Assembly: GCA_944386055.1 (NCBI GenBank)
Contig: CALWZP010000002.1
Coordinates: 62,001-126,000, forward strand
Direction: 5' to 3'
Origin: an uncultured Oscillospiraceae bacterium
GTDB lineage: Bacteria; Bacillota; Clostridia; Oscillospirales; Oscillospiraceae
Length of the DNA: 64,000 nucleotides
The notes beneath the pieces are model-generated. The model searched no databases and was not told the origin of the DNA. It worked only from the letters and a program-made list of their open reading frames with translations. Position numbers and translations under genes: made by a program. Shown here piece after piece: positions 1 through 11,229 of the stretch. The stretch's first letter is position 1. Each line of letters begins with the position of its first letter.

Positions 1-822
1 GTGGAGGAGGGCTTTCTCCGCATCCAGACCATCGGCGGGGTGGACGCCAGGGTGCTCCCCGGCCGGGAGATGACCATCCTCACTAACCCGCCCCTGTTCG
101 GGGTGGTGGCAGCTCTGCCGCCCCACCTGCAGACGGCGGAGGAGATGGAGAAGACCATCCCCCTGGACCAGCTGCGCATCGACATCGGCATGGACCAACA
201 GGCCGCTGCGGCGGCGGTGCCGGTGGGCACCCGGGCGGTGTACCGGGCGGAGTGCTTCCGCCTGGGGAAGGACCAGGTGTGCGGCAAGGCGCTGGATGAC
301 CGGGCCTGCATCACCGCCCTGCTGCGCACGCTGGAACTGCTGCGGGATAGGGAGCTGGATGTGGATTTGACGGTGCTGTGCTCCACCTTTGAGGAGACGG
401 GAGGCGCCGGCGCGGCCACAGGGGCCTTCGGAGCCAGACCAGACTTGTGCGTGGCGGTGGATGTGACCCACGGCCGCACCCCGGACGGACCAAAGTCCGG
501 GACCTTTCCCCTGGGGGGCGGCCCCGCCATCGGGGTGGGGCCCAACATGGCCCGGTGGATGTCCCAACGGATGGAGGAGAAGGCGAAGGCGGCAAAACTC
601 CCATACGGCCTGGAGGTTCTGCCAGGGGATACGGGTACCAACGCCTGGGTGCTGCAGATCTCCCGTGAGGGGGTGGCCACGGGGCTTTTGTCCCTGCCGC
701 TGAAGTACATGCACACCCCGGTGGAGGTGGTGCAGCTGTCCGATCTGGAGGCGCTGGCCCAGCTGCTGGCAGACTTCATCACCGGCCTGGGGAAGGAGGC
801 GCCGCTGTGCTGGAGCTGCTGA
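1..822 (+). CDS. M42 family metallo-aminopeptidase, first of three tandem copies (5' end outside window)
   Basis: The C-terminal three quarters of an M42 (glutamyl aminopeptidase / endoglucanase-like) peptidase. These cytosolic enzymes form large oligomers and trim N-terminal residues from peptides with two metal ions. The frame is open at base 1 and the visible 273 residues begin inside the family domain (usual length about 340), so the first residues lie outside the window. Visible catalytic elements are the metal Asp in ALDDR, the Glu pair in FEETGG, an Asp in VAVDVTH and the final metal His in KYMHTP, so this copy looks active. It overlaps the next M42 gene by 16 bases, which implies translational coupling in one operon. 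Confidence 0.9.
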   Translation: MEEGFLRIQTIGGVDARVLPGREMTILTNPPLFGVVAALPPHLQTAEEMEKTIPLDQLRIDIGMDQQAAAAAVPVGTRAVYRAECFRLGKDQVCGKALDDRACITALLRTLELLRDRELDVDLTVLCSTFEETGGAGAATGAFGARPDLCVAVDVTHGRTPDGPKSGTFPLGGGPAIGVGPNMARWMSQRMEEKAKAAKLPYGLEVLPGDTGTNAWVLQISREGVATGLLSLPLKYMHTPVEVVQLSDLEALAQLLADFITGLGKEAPLCWSC

Positions 823-1856
823 AAACACTGTGTATGCTGGACGGCGTGTCCGGCTTTGAGGACCAGGTGCGCCAGTTCATCCGGGAGCAGGCCCGGCCCT
901 ATGCTGACTCCATCCGGGAGGACGCCATGGGCAACCTCATCGTGTACAAGCGGGGGGCGAAGGCCACAGGGAACAAGCTGCTCCTGGCCGCCCACATGGA
1001 CGAGGTGGGACTGCTCATCACCGAGGTCACTGACGAGGGGTATCTGCGCTTCCGCTTCGTGGGGGGCGTGGACCGGCGGGTGGCTATCGGCAAGCCGGTG
1101 CTCATCGGGCCGGAGCATATTCCCGGCGTCATCGGCATGAAGGCGGTCCACCTGGTAAAGGCGGGGGAGCGGGGGAGCGTCCCCAAGACAGAGGAGCTGT
1201 ACATCGACATCGGGGCCGCCTCCGCCCAGGAGGCGGGGGAGAAGGCCCCACCGGGGAGCTATGCCGTGTTCGCCGGGGAGTGCGTGGAGTTTGGTCAGGG
1301 CTTTCTTAAGGCCAAGGCCATCGACGACCGGGTGGGATGTGCGGTGCTCCTCTCTCTGCTGAAGGAGCCTCTCCCCCTGGACTGTACCTTCGCCTTTACC
1401 GTGCAGGAGGAGGTGGGCACCCGGGGGGCCTTCGGCACGGCGTTCTCTGTCACGCCGGAGATCGCTCTGGTGCTGGAGGGGACCACCGCCGCCGACTGCG
1501 CCGGCGTTCCCGCCCACAAGAAGGTGTGCGCCCCGGGGAGGGGGCCGGTGATCCCTTTCATGGATGGAGGCACCATCTACGACCGGGAGCTGTACGCCCT
1601 GCTCACCGGCCTGTGCCGGGACAACGGTATCCCCTGGCAGACCAAGGAGTATATCTCCGGCGGCACCGACGCCCGCACCTTCCAGCGCAGCAAGGCAGGC
1701 GTACGGGCGGCGGGCATCTCGGCGGCGGTGCGCTATCTCCACTCCCCCTCCAGCGTGGCCGCGGTGGGGGACCTGGAGGAGATGCTCCGGCTGACGCGGC
1801 TGTTTTTGTCCGCCGTGGCGGAAGAGACACAGGAGGTTCGACATGGAGCTGTTTGA
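807..1856 (+). CDS. M42 family metallo-aminopeptidase, second tandem copy
   Basis: Full-length M42 peptidase of 349 residues. The start is GTG at 807, chosen because GGAAGGAGG ends seven bases before it. Metal and catalytic residues are all present: His and Asp in AAHMDEVG, Asp in AIDDRVG, the Glu pair in QEEVGTRG, Glu in LVLEGTT, Asp in GGTDART and His in RYLHSP. It probably hydrolyses N-terminal residues of short peptides in the cytosol. It overlaps both neighbouring M42 genes (16 and 14 bases), so the three proteins are probably made together and could assemble into one mixed complex; that last point is inference. Confidence 0.92.
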   Translation: MLELLKTLCMLDGVSGFEDQVRQFIREQARPYADSIREDAMGNLIVYKRGAKATGNKLLLAAHMDEVGLLITEVTDEGYLRFRFVGGVDRRVAIGKPVLIGPEHIPGVIGMKAVHLVKAGERGSVPKTEELYIDIGAASAQEAGEKAPPGSYAVFAGECVEFGQGFLKAKAIDDRVGCAVLLSLLKEPLPLDCTFAFTVQEEVGTRGAFGTAFSVTPEIALVLEGTTAADCAGVPAHKKVCAPGRGPVIPFMDGGTIYDRELYALLTGLCRDNGIPWQTKEYISGGTDARTFQRSKAGVRAAGISAAVRYLHSPSSVAAVGDLEEMLRLTRLFLSAVAEETQEVRHGAV

Positions 1857-2844
1857 AACACTGAGCCGGCTCACGGCGGCCCACGGGGTCTCCGGCCGGG
1901 AGGAGGAGGTCCGCGCCCTGCTGGCCCAGCTGGCGCAGCCGTACTGCGATGAGGTGCGTACCGATGTAATGGGGAACCTGATCTGCCGCAGGGCGGGAGA
2001 GGGACCCCGGGTGATGCTGTCTGCCCACATGGACACGGCGGGACTGGTGGTCTCCCACATTCAGGAGGAGGGATACCTCCGCTTCAGCAGCGTGGGGGGC
2101 CTCACCGCCCGGCAGCTACGGGGACAGAGTGTGCGCTTTGCCAATGGGATCACAGGTGTGGTGGATGCGGCAACTGAAAAAGGGGAGAAGGAGCCGGCAC
2201 TGTCGGACCTCTACCTGGATATCGGTGCGGACAGCCGGTCGGAGGCGGAGAAGCTGGTCTCCCTGGGGGACACCGCCGCCTTCCATGTGCCTGCACGCCA
2301 ACAGGGAGAGCGGGTACTCTCCTCCGGACTGGATGACCGGGCGGGCTGCCTGGTCCTGCTGCTTGTCATGGAGGCGCTGAAGAGTGCCCCCAATGATCTG
2401 TATTTTGTCTTTACCGCACAGTCCCGAGTGGGACTGCGGGGAGTGCAGACTGCGGCCTATGCCGTGGATCCGGCCTGGGCGGTGGTGGTCTCCGCCACCG
2501 CCGCCGACGATACGCCACAGGCGGATCACAGGGGCAGCTGTGCCCTGGGGCGCGGCGCCGGGGTGAAGGTGATGGACGGCTCGGTGATCTGCCACCCCAG
2601 GGCGGTGGAGCTGCTGGACCGTCTGGCAGAAAAACACGAGATCCCGGTGCAGCACGAGGTGTACAAGGCCGGCCGGTCAGACGCCGGAGCGGTGTACACC
2701 ACCCGGGTGGGGGTGATCACCGGCGGGGTCTCTTTCCCGGTGCGTCATCTGGGCGCGCCGGTGGAGATTGCAGACCTGAACGATCTGCGCCGCTGTGTGC
2801 AGCTGCTCCAAGTTTTTGCAGAAAGTGAGCTTTCAGACCTATGA
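1843..2844 (+). CDS. M42 peptidase homologue lacking most catalytic residues (probable pseudo-enzyme)
   Basis: 333 residues, M42 fold along the whole length. The first metal ligands are kept (SAHMDTAG, GLDDRAG). The general-base and metal Glu pair, QEEVG in its neighbour, reads QSRVG here. The acidic residue in the next motif (LVLEGTT) reads VVVSATA. The last metal His (RYLHSP) is replaced in RHLGAP. The frame is intact, with an AGGAGG site just before ATG 1843, so this is not a decayed gene. It may be an inactive structural or regulatory subunit of a mixed M42 particle, or it may bind peptides. It overlaps the following gene by four bases (ATGA). Confidence 0.85.
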   Translation: MELFETLSRLTAAHGVSGREEEVRALLAQLAQPYCDEVRTDVMGNLICRRAGEGPRVMLSAHMDTAGLVVSHIQEEGYLRFSSVGGLTARQLRGQSVRFANGITGVVDAATEKGEKEPALSDLYLDIGADSRSEAEKLVSLGDTAAFHVPARQQGERVLSSGLDDRAGCLVLLLVMEALKSAPNDLYFVFTAQSRVGLRGVQTAAYAVDPAWAVVVSATAADDTPQADHRGSCALGRGAGVKVMDGSVICHPRAVELLDRLAEKHEIPVQHEVYKAGRSDAGAVYTTRVGVITGGVSFPVRHLGAPVEIADLNDLRRCVQLLQVFAESELSDL

Positions 2845-4103
2845 GTGAAAATATTGCGCTCCCGGTGAGCAGCCGGGTAAGAGAACTGGCCGTCCGGGCG
2901 CAGAGGGATATCGAGCCCTATTTTGCCCGGATCGATGCCGTGGCGGAGGAGAACACCAGAAAGGTGCTGGGTGCCTTCCAGAAGCACCGGGTGGCGGACG
3001 GCTATTTTGCCGGAACCACCGGCTATGGATATGATGACATCGGCCGGGACAAGCTGGACGCCATCTACGCCGATGTGTTCGGCGGGGAGGACGGGCTGGT
3101 GCGCATCCAGTTTGTCAATGGGACCCACACCATCTCATGCGCCCTGTTCGGGCTGCTGCGCCCGGGGGATGTTCTGGTGTCCGCCGTGGGCGCTCCCTAT
3201 GACACCCTGCTGGGGGTGATCGGGGTGACGGATAAGGGGCCGGGCTCTTTGAAAGACTACGGAGTGGAATACCGCCAGGTGGACCTCACCCCGGATGACC
3301 GGCCGGACCTCGCCGGGATGGCCCAGGCGGTCCGGGACCCCCGAGTGAAGGCAGTGCTGATCCAGCGATCCCGGGGGTATGCCACCCGGGCCTCCCTCAG
3401 CGTAGCGGAGATCGGTGAGATGATTGCTGTCATCAAGCAGGCCAATCCACAGGTCTATGTCCTGGTGGACAACTGCTACGGCGAATTCGTGGAGGAACAG
3501 GAGCCCACCCAGGTGGGGGCGGACCTGGTGTTCGGGTCCCTTATCAAGAACCCTGGCGGAGGACTGGCCCCCACCGGGGGCTACATTGTGGGGAAAAAAG
3601 AGCTGGTGGAGATGGCGGCCATGCGGCTGACTACCCCGGGCATCGGCCGGGAGTGCGGCTGTACCTTGGGGAACAACCGGCTGCTCTACCAGGGGCTTTT
3701 CCTGGCCCCCCACACGGTGGCCCAGGCGCTGAAGACCGCGGTGTTCGCCGCCCGGATGATGGAGCTGCTGGGCTATCAGACCGACCCGGTGTCCTCCGCG
3801 CCCCGGCATGACATCATCCAGATGATCCACTTCGGCGCGCCGGAGCCGCTGAAGCGGTTCTGCAAGGGCATCCAGATGGGGGCGCCGGTGGATTCCTATG
3901 TGACCCCCGAGCCTTGGGATATGCCGGGCTATGACTGTCAGGTCATCATGGCGGCGGGCTCCTTTATCCAGGGGGCCTCTATCGAACTCTCCGCCGACGC
4001 GCCCATGCGGGAGCCGTACACCGTGTATATGCAGGGCGGCCTGACCTATGAGTCGGGGAAGACGGGGATCCTGCTGGCCGTGGATCAGCTGCTCCAGGGC
4101 TGA
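2841..4103 (+). CDS. Methionine gamma-lyase family protein (YnbB / 'aluminium resistance' type PLP enzyme)
   Basis: 420 residues, resembling the YnbB-type group of fold-type I PLP proteins annotated as methionine gamma-lyase family. Family-like features are an N-terminal YFAGTTGYGYDD block near residue 55, the VDNCYGEFVE segment (Asp of the PLP pyridine pocket), and GSLIKNPGGG, whose Lys is the likely Schiff-base residue. Members are predicted to cleave C-S bonds of sulfur amino acids, but the true substrate is unclear. The start ATG overlaps the stop of the third M42 gene as ATGA. The operon would therefore join peptide trimming to amino-acid breakdown, which is inference from context. Confidence 0.85.
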   Translation: MSENIALPVSSRVRELAVRAQRDIEPYFARIDAVAEENTRKVLGAFQKHRVADGYFAGTTGYGYDDIGRDKLDAIYADVFGGEDGLVRIQFVNGTHTISCALFGLLRPGDVLVSAVGAPYDTLLGVIGVTDKGPGSLKDYGVEYRQVDLTPDDRPDLAGMAQAVRDPRVKAVLIQRSRGYATRASLSVAEIGEMIAVIKQANPQVYVLVDNCYGEFVEEQEPTQVGADLVFGSLIKNPGGGLAPTGGYIVGKKELVEMAAMRLTTPGIGRECGCTLGNNRLLYQGLFLAPHTVAQALKTAVFAARMMELLGYQTDPVSSAPRHDIIQMIHFGAPEPLKRFCKGIQMGAPVDSYVTPEPWDMPGYDCQVIMAAGSFIQGASIELSADAPMREPYTVYMQGGLTYESGKTGILLAVDQLLQG

Positions 4104-4155
4104 GGAATCAGACAAGCGCCGCGCAGCATACAGTGTCCCAAAGGGGGGACTGGAG

Positions 4156-6839
<2,684 letters not shown>

Positions 6840-6845
6840 AGAGAA

Positions 6846-8024
6846 ATGGACATCAAACTTGCAGAGAGAATGAGCAGCTTCCAGCCCGGGATATTCAATG
6901 TGCTGGACGAAAAGAAGAATGAATTGATTCGCCAGGGGCGCACCATCTATAATTTATCTATCGGGACCCCGGACTTTCAGCCGGCGCCCCATGTGGTCCA
7001 GGCCATGGTGCAGGCGGCCTCCGACCCTGCCAACTATCGCTATTCCCTTACCGAACTGCCCGAACTGGTCCAGGCGGTGCGGGACTGGTATCTCCGGCGC
7101 TATGGCGTGATTCTGGAAGAGGACGAGCTGATGGCAGTATACGGCTCTCAGGAGGGATTGGCCCACATTGGACTGGCCCTGTGTGACCCCGGCGATGTGG
7201 TGCTGGTGCCGGATCCCGGCTACCCCATTTTTGAGATCGGTCCCTATCTGTGCGGGGCGAAGGTCGTACATTATCCCCTGCGCCGGGAGAACGGCTATCT
7301 CCCCGACTTCTCTGAGATCCCGGAGGAGACGGCCCGGGCGGCGCGGTTCATGGTGGTCTCCTATCCCGCCAACCCCGTGTGCGTCACTGCGCCGGATGCG
7401 TTTTACGAGGAGCTGATCCGCTTTGCGGAACAGAACGACATCATCATTCTCCATGACAACGCCTATTCTGAGATCATCTATGACGGGCGGGTGGGGAAGT
7501 CCTTCCTGAGTTACCCCGGCGCCAAGGAGGTGGGGGTGGAGTTCAACTCCCTGTCCAAGACCTATGACCTCACCGGGGCCCGCATCTCTTTCGTGCTGGG
7601 GAATCGGATGATCATCTCCGCCTTCCGGCGCCTGCGCTCTCAGATCGACTATGGCATCTTCCTGCCGGTGCAGTATGCGGCCATCGCCGCCCTCAACGGC
7701 CCCCAGGACGGCGTGGCGCAGCAGCGGGAGGAGTACCAGGCGCGGCGGGATGCCCTGTGCGGCGGCCTGCGGTCCGTCGGCTGGGAGGTGCCGGACAGCC
7801 AGGGCAGCATGTTCGTCTGGGCGCCGCTGCCGGGACGGCGGACCAATTCTGTGGATTTCTGCTTTGAACTGCTTCAGCGTACAGGACTTCTGTGTACTCC
7901 CGGCTCTGCCTTCGGTACGCTGGGGGAGGGGCATGTCCGCTTTGCCCTGGTCCGCCCGGTCTCCGATATGAGGGAGATTGTGGCTGCGGTGAAGTGCAGC
8001 GGCATCCTGCTGGATGGGATGTGA
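6846..8024 (+). CDS. Class I/II PLP-dependent aminotransferase
   Basis: 392 residues, fold-type I aminotransferase. Sequence style is close to the group annotated as LL-diaminopimelate or N-succinyl-DAP aminotransferases (opening GIFNVLDEKKNEL, SIGTPDFQP). The Schiff-base Lys is in NSLSKTYDLTGAR at about residue 238, and the PLP-binding segments YGSQEGLAHI and HDNAYSEI are present. The substrate cannot be told from the sequence alone. It follows ligA after six bases and is the last gene before the promoter of the TRAP permease. Confidence 0.85.
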   Translation: MDIKLAERMSSFQPGIFNVLDEKKNELIRQGRTIYNLSIGTPDFQPAPHVVQAMVQAASDPANYRYSLTELPELVQAVRDWYLRRYGVILEEDELMAVYGSQEGLAHIGLALCDPGDVVLVPDPGYPIFEIGPYLCGAKVVHYPLRRENGYLPDFSEIPEETARAARFMVVSYPANPVCVTAPDAFYEELIRFAEQNDIIILHDNAYSEIIYDGRVGKSFLSYPGAKEVGVEFNSLSKTYDLTGARISFVLGNRMIISAFRRLRSQIDYGIFLPVQYAAIAALNGPQDGVAQQREEYQARRDALCGGLRSVGWEVPDSQGSMFVWAPLPGRRTNSVDFCFELLQRTGLLCTPGSAFGTLGEGHVRFALVRPVSDMREIVAAVKCSGILLDGM

Positions 8025-8072
8025 ATTCCAGAGAAATGGAAGGGCCATAGCTGACACCGACTGATTTTTCTC

Positions 8073-8101
8073 TTGAAATACAGAAGAAAAATGACTATAA
8101 T
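8073..8101 (+). promoter_or_regulatory. Sigma-70 type promoter upstream of the TRAP permease
   Basis: TTGAAA at 8073-8078 and a perfect TATAAT at 8096-8101 with 17 bases between them. Transcription should start near 8108, leaving a leader of about 110 bases before the ATG at 8219. The leader carries GCTGACAGC at about 8136 and again at about 8175, the first inside a CAGCTG-A-CAGCTG element. Their role is unknown. Confidence 0.7.
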
Positions 8102-8218
8102 AGCCTCAAGATTTTGGGATTATCGTGCCCATTCAGCTGACAGCTGTCCCGCCCCTTTCGGGGGAAACCTCAAGGCTGACAGCGATTTTTGATGCGGTGC
8201 GGAAGGAGACCTCTCGTC

Positions 8219-10183
8219 ATGTTGAACCATCAAGAGCCGACACCTTGTCCTCCTGAAGAGGGGAATCTGCCGGAGGATGTTCAGTCCATCATGGAGCGGT
8301 ACGACCGTGATGCAAACATCCGGATCTGGACAGGGGGACCCCGCCGGATCGTCCGGGGGGCGCTGGCTCTGTTTTCCGTGCTCACCGTTCTGTTTTCTGT
8401 ACTGTTCTCTCCCCACATGCAGGTATGGATGCCCGTTTTCCTGGGCCTGTGTGTCCTGCTGGGATTTTTGGTATTCCCCCATAAAAGAAATCTGAAGAGA
8501 GTCAATTACCTTCCCTGGTTCGATGTGCTTCTAATGCTGGCCGGGGCCTGTTCATTCCTCTATTTTACCGTTCAGGGAGAGCAGCTGCTGGAGCTGGGGA
8601 GCATTGGCGGAGACTGGGGAGTGCTGCTCGCTGGAGCGGCTGGGATTCTTACTGTGGCAGAGCTCTGCCGGCGCAGCATGGGCCTTCCCATTGTGTGCAT
8701 TGCGGCTGCATTCCTGATTTACGCCATGATATGGAGCGGCGCACCTATTCAAACGATTCAGGAGCTGTTCTTTTCCGGGGGAGAATGGGCCGGTGTGCTG
8801 GGGTCTCCAGTGCGAGTCTGCGCTGAATATGTGGTACTTTTTATTGTGTTCGGTGCTTTTCTTGAGATGACAGGCATCTCATCCTTCTTCATCCAGATGT
8901 CCAATGCTGTCACAGGCGGGGCCTCTGGCGGACCGGCCAAAGTGGCGGTCATCGCATCGGCATTGTGCGGTATGGTGTCCGGTTCCTCAGTGGGAAATAC
9001 GGTGACCACTGGATCTGTGACCATTCCCATGATGAAAAAGGCGGGATACCGCGGCGAATTTGCCGGCGCGGTGGAGGCGGCTGCGTCCACCGGCGGTCAA
9101 TTGATGCCGCCCATCATGGGCGCGGCCGCTTTTCTCTTGGCGGACGCAGCGGGAGTGCCCTATTCTGATGTGCTCCGGCGGGCAGTTATCCCTGCACTGC
9201 TATATTTTGCAGGTATTTTTATTGCGGTCCACCTGGAGGCCCGGAAGCTGAAGCTGCGGGGCGTCAGCCGTGACAGTCTTCCCCAATTCTGGCCGCTGCT
9301 GCGCCGCCGGGGATATGTGCTGCTGCCCCTGCTGCTGCTGATCGTGTTGGTGGCCGGTGATCTCTGCCGCCTGGAACATGCGGTTTTGATTTCTACCCTG
9401 GCCACTGTGGCGGTGGGACTTCTGAATCGGGAGGATCACATCATCACCTGGGGTAAGCTGCTGGATGCGTTGGTTACCGGAGGCCGCAACGCGCTCTCTA
9501 CCATTCTGGCCTGCGGCCTGTCTGGTGTGGTTGTCGGTGTGGTCTCCATGACCGGTCTGGTCCAGCAGCTGATCGATCTGGTGGGTACCATTTCCAATGG
9601 CTCGATGATTGCTGTTCTGGTCTTCACCATGCTGTGCTGTATCCTGCTTGGAATGGGTGTACCCACTACGGCTAATTTTTGCATTATGGCGGCCATCTGT
9701 GTCCCGGTCCTGATCCATATGGGGGCGGGTACGCTTCCGGCTTACTTCTTTGTATTTTATTTTGGCATTGTGGCCGATCTGACGCCACCAGTGGCAATCG
9801 CCGCCTCTGCAGGTGCGGCGATTGCGGGGAGCCGCCCCCTGTATACCGCACTCAACGCCACGCGGCTGGCGATCGTCGGATTTATCGTGCCTTACATCTT
9901 TGTACTCAGTCCATCTATGCTCCTGCTTGAAACCACGCCGCTGGATGTGCTTCAACTGCTTATTTCCTCGATGTTCGGTATTTTTGGCGTAGCGGCAGGG
10001 CTGGAGGGATACTTTATCCGTCCCATGAACTGGGCATTGCGGCTGCTGTCGGTCCTGGGCGGCATCTCACTGATTTATCCGGGTACCATGACAGATATTA
10101 TGGGCATTGTTATCATTGTGGTGGTGTTCAGCATCCAAACTCTGCAGAACAGCCGCGATCCAGAGAGTCTCTCTTCTCCGTAA
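8219..10183 (+). CDS. TRAP transporter permease, fused small and large membrane subunits (4TM/12TM)
   Basis: 654 residues, strongly hydrophobic almost throughout. It matches the TRAP 4TM/12TM fused permease type: DctQ-like helices first, then a DctM-like domain with ALCGMVSGSSVGNTVTTGS and PPIMGAAAFL near residues 245-305, and LGMGVPTTANF and DLTPPVAIAASAGAAI further on. These secondary transporters import organic acids or similar solutes with sodium, fed by a periplasmic-type binding protein. No binding-protein gene is in the window, so the substrate is unknown. ATG 8219 was preferred over TTG 8189 because GGAAGGAGA precedes it by about nine bases. A strong promoter lies upstream. Confidence 0.92.
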   Translation: MLNHQEPTPCPPEEGNLPEDVQSIMERYDRDANIRIWTGGPRRIVRGALALFSVLTVLFSVLFSPHMQVWMPVFLGLCVLLGFLVFPHKRNLKRVNYLPWFDVLLMLAGACSFLYFTVQGEQLLELGSIGGDWGVLLAGAAGILTVAELCRRSMGLPIVCIAAAFLIYAMIWSGAPIQTIQELFFSGGEWAGVLGSPVRVCAEYVVLFIVFGAFLEMTGISSFFIQMSNAVTGGASGGPAKVAVIASALCGMVSGSSVGNTVTTGSVTIPMMKKAGYRGEFAGAVEAAASTGGQLMPPIMGAAAFLLADAAGVPYSDVLRRAVIPALLYFAGIFIAVHLEARKLKLRGVSRDSLPQFWPLLRRRGYVLLPLLLLIVLVAGDLCRLEHAVLISTLATVAVGLLNREDHIITWGKLLDALVTGGRNALSTILACGLSGVVVGVVSMTGLVQQLIDLVGTISNGSMIAVLVFTMLCCILLGMGVPTTANFCIMAAICVPVLIHMGAGTLPAYFFVFYFGIVADLTPPVAIAASAGAAIAGSRPLYTALNATRLAIVGFIVPYIFVLSPSMLLLETTPLDVLQLLISSMFGIFGVAAGLEGYFIRPMNWALRLLSVLGGISLIYPGTMTDIMGIVIIVVVFSIQTLQNSRDPESLSSP

Positions 10184-10186
10184 AAC

Positions 10187-10232
10187 GCACGGTGGGAAGT
10201 GCCTGGTCCCATGTCCAGGACACCCGCCGTGC
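10187..10232 (+). terminator. Hairpin after the TRAP permease gene
   Basis: GCACGG (10187-10192) pairs with CCGTGC (10227-10232), and inner segments (CCTGG with CCAGG) extend the stem. There is no clear T run after it, so its action as a terminator is uncertain. Confidence 0.45.
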
Positions 10233-10273
10233 TATCCTTATCACCATAAGAGAAGACAGAGAGGGAGGGGACC

Positions 10274-11176
10274 ATGACAAGACGAGTGAATGTGTTGTTG
10301 CTTGCCCAAACACTTCTGCTGGGGTTGCTGCTGTCTTCATGTATGCCAACGACCACGGTAGTTTCTGTGGAGTCGTTGGGAGATATCCCGCCGTTTGACG
10401 GGCAGCCCTATGTTATCTTACAGAATAATGAGCCAGATTTTACCCAGGAAGAGCGGAGTTCCACCCAATCCTTTGAGGAGTACAGCCCGCTGGATCTCTA
10501 TGGCCGCTGCGGCACGGCGTTTGCCAATGTGTGCGAGGAGACCATGCCGGACGAGGGAGAGGAGAGGGAGAGCATCAGCCACATCACCCCCAGCGGGTGG
10601 CAGTCGGCAGAGTATGACAGCGTAGACGGGGGATACCTCTACAACCGCTGCCATCTGATCGGTTATCAGCTCAGCGGAGAAAACGACAATGAGGAAAATC
10701 TGATCACCGGTACCCGTTACCTGAATGTGGAGGGGATGCTCCCCTTTGAGAATATGGTAGCGGAGTATGCGGAGGAGACGGATGGGCATGTGCTCTACCG
10801 GGTCACCCCTGTCTATGATGGGGATGATTTGGTCGCCAGCGGGGTAGTACTGGAGGGCTACTCCGTGGAGGACGGCGGAGAGAGCGTTCGCTTTCATGTC
10901 TATGCATACAACTGCCAGCCGGGGATTACCATCGACTATGCCACCGGGGACAGCTGGGAAGCGGGGGAGTCGGCAGCGTCTCCACCGCCGGTACAGACAC
11001 CCGAATCAGAGACTGCCCGACACTATGTCCTCAATACCAATTCCATGAAGTATCATTTGCCTGACTGCTCCGGCGTGGCGACTATGAGCGACCGGAACCG
11101 ACAAGACTTTACCGGAAGTGCGGAGGAGCTGGAGGCAATGGGGTACTCTCCCTGCGGAACCTGCCTTGGAAATTAG
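10274..11176 (+). CDS. Secreted DNA/RNA non-specific endonuclease, lipoprotein
   Basis: 300 residues. The N terminus is a lipoprotein signal: Arg-Arg, a Leu-rich core, then LLSSC with Cys 23 as the lipid-bearing residue. The middle matches the streptococcal Spd/EndA-like group of DNA/RNA non-specific nucleases, including YNRCHLIGYQLSGENDNEEN with the catalytic His region and LITGTRYLNVEGM. A Ser/Pro/Glu-rich linker leads to a C-terminal module ending HLPDCSGVATMSD and CGTCLGN, which looks like a small metal-binding domain. It probably degrades extracellular nucleic acid at the cell surface. GGAGGGG precedes ATG 10274, and a strong terminator follows. Confidence 0.88.
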   Translation: MTRRVNVLLLAQTLLLGLLLSSCMPTTTVVSVESLGDIPPFDGQPYVILQNNEPDFTQEERSSTQSFEEYSPLDLYGRCGTAFANVCEETMPDEGEERESISHITPSGWQSAEYDSVDGGYLYNRCHLIGYQLSGENDNEENLITGTRYLNVEGMLPFENMVAEYAEETDGHVLYRVTPVYDGDDLVASGVVLEGYSVEDGGESVRFHVYAYNCQPGITIDYATGDSWEAGESAASPPPVQTPESETARHYVLNTNSMKYHLPDCSGVATMSDRNRQDFTGSAEELEAMGYSPCGTCLGN

Positions 11177-11177
11177 C

Positions 11178-11217
11178 AAAAGCAGCGGCCCCGGATGGTT
11201 TCGGGGCCGCTGCTTTT
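11178..11217 (+). terminator. Rho-independent terminator after the nuclease gene
   Basis: AGCAGCGGCCCC pairs with GGGGCCGCTGCT, followed by TTTT. The A run at the 5' side would also let it work on the other strand for the convergent aldehyde dehydrogenase gene. Confidence 0.9.
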
Positions 11218-11229
11218 ATATATTTCAAT

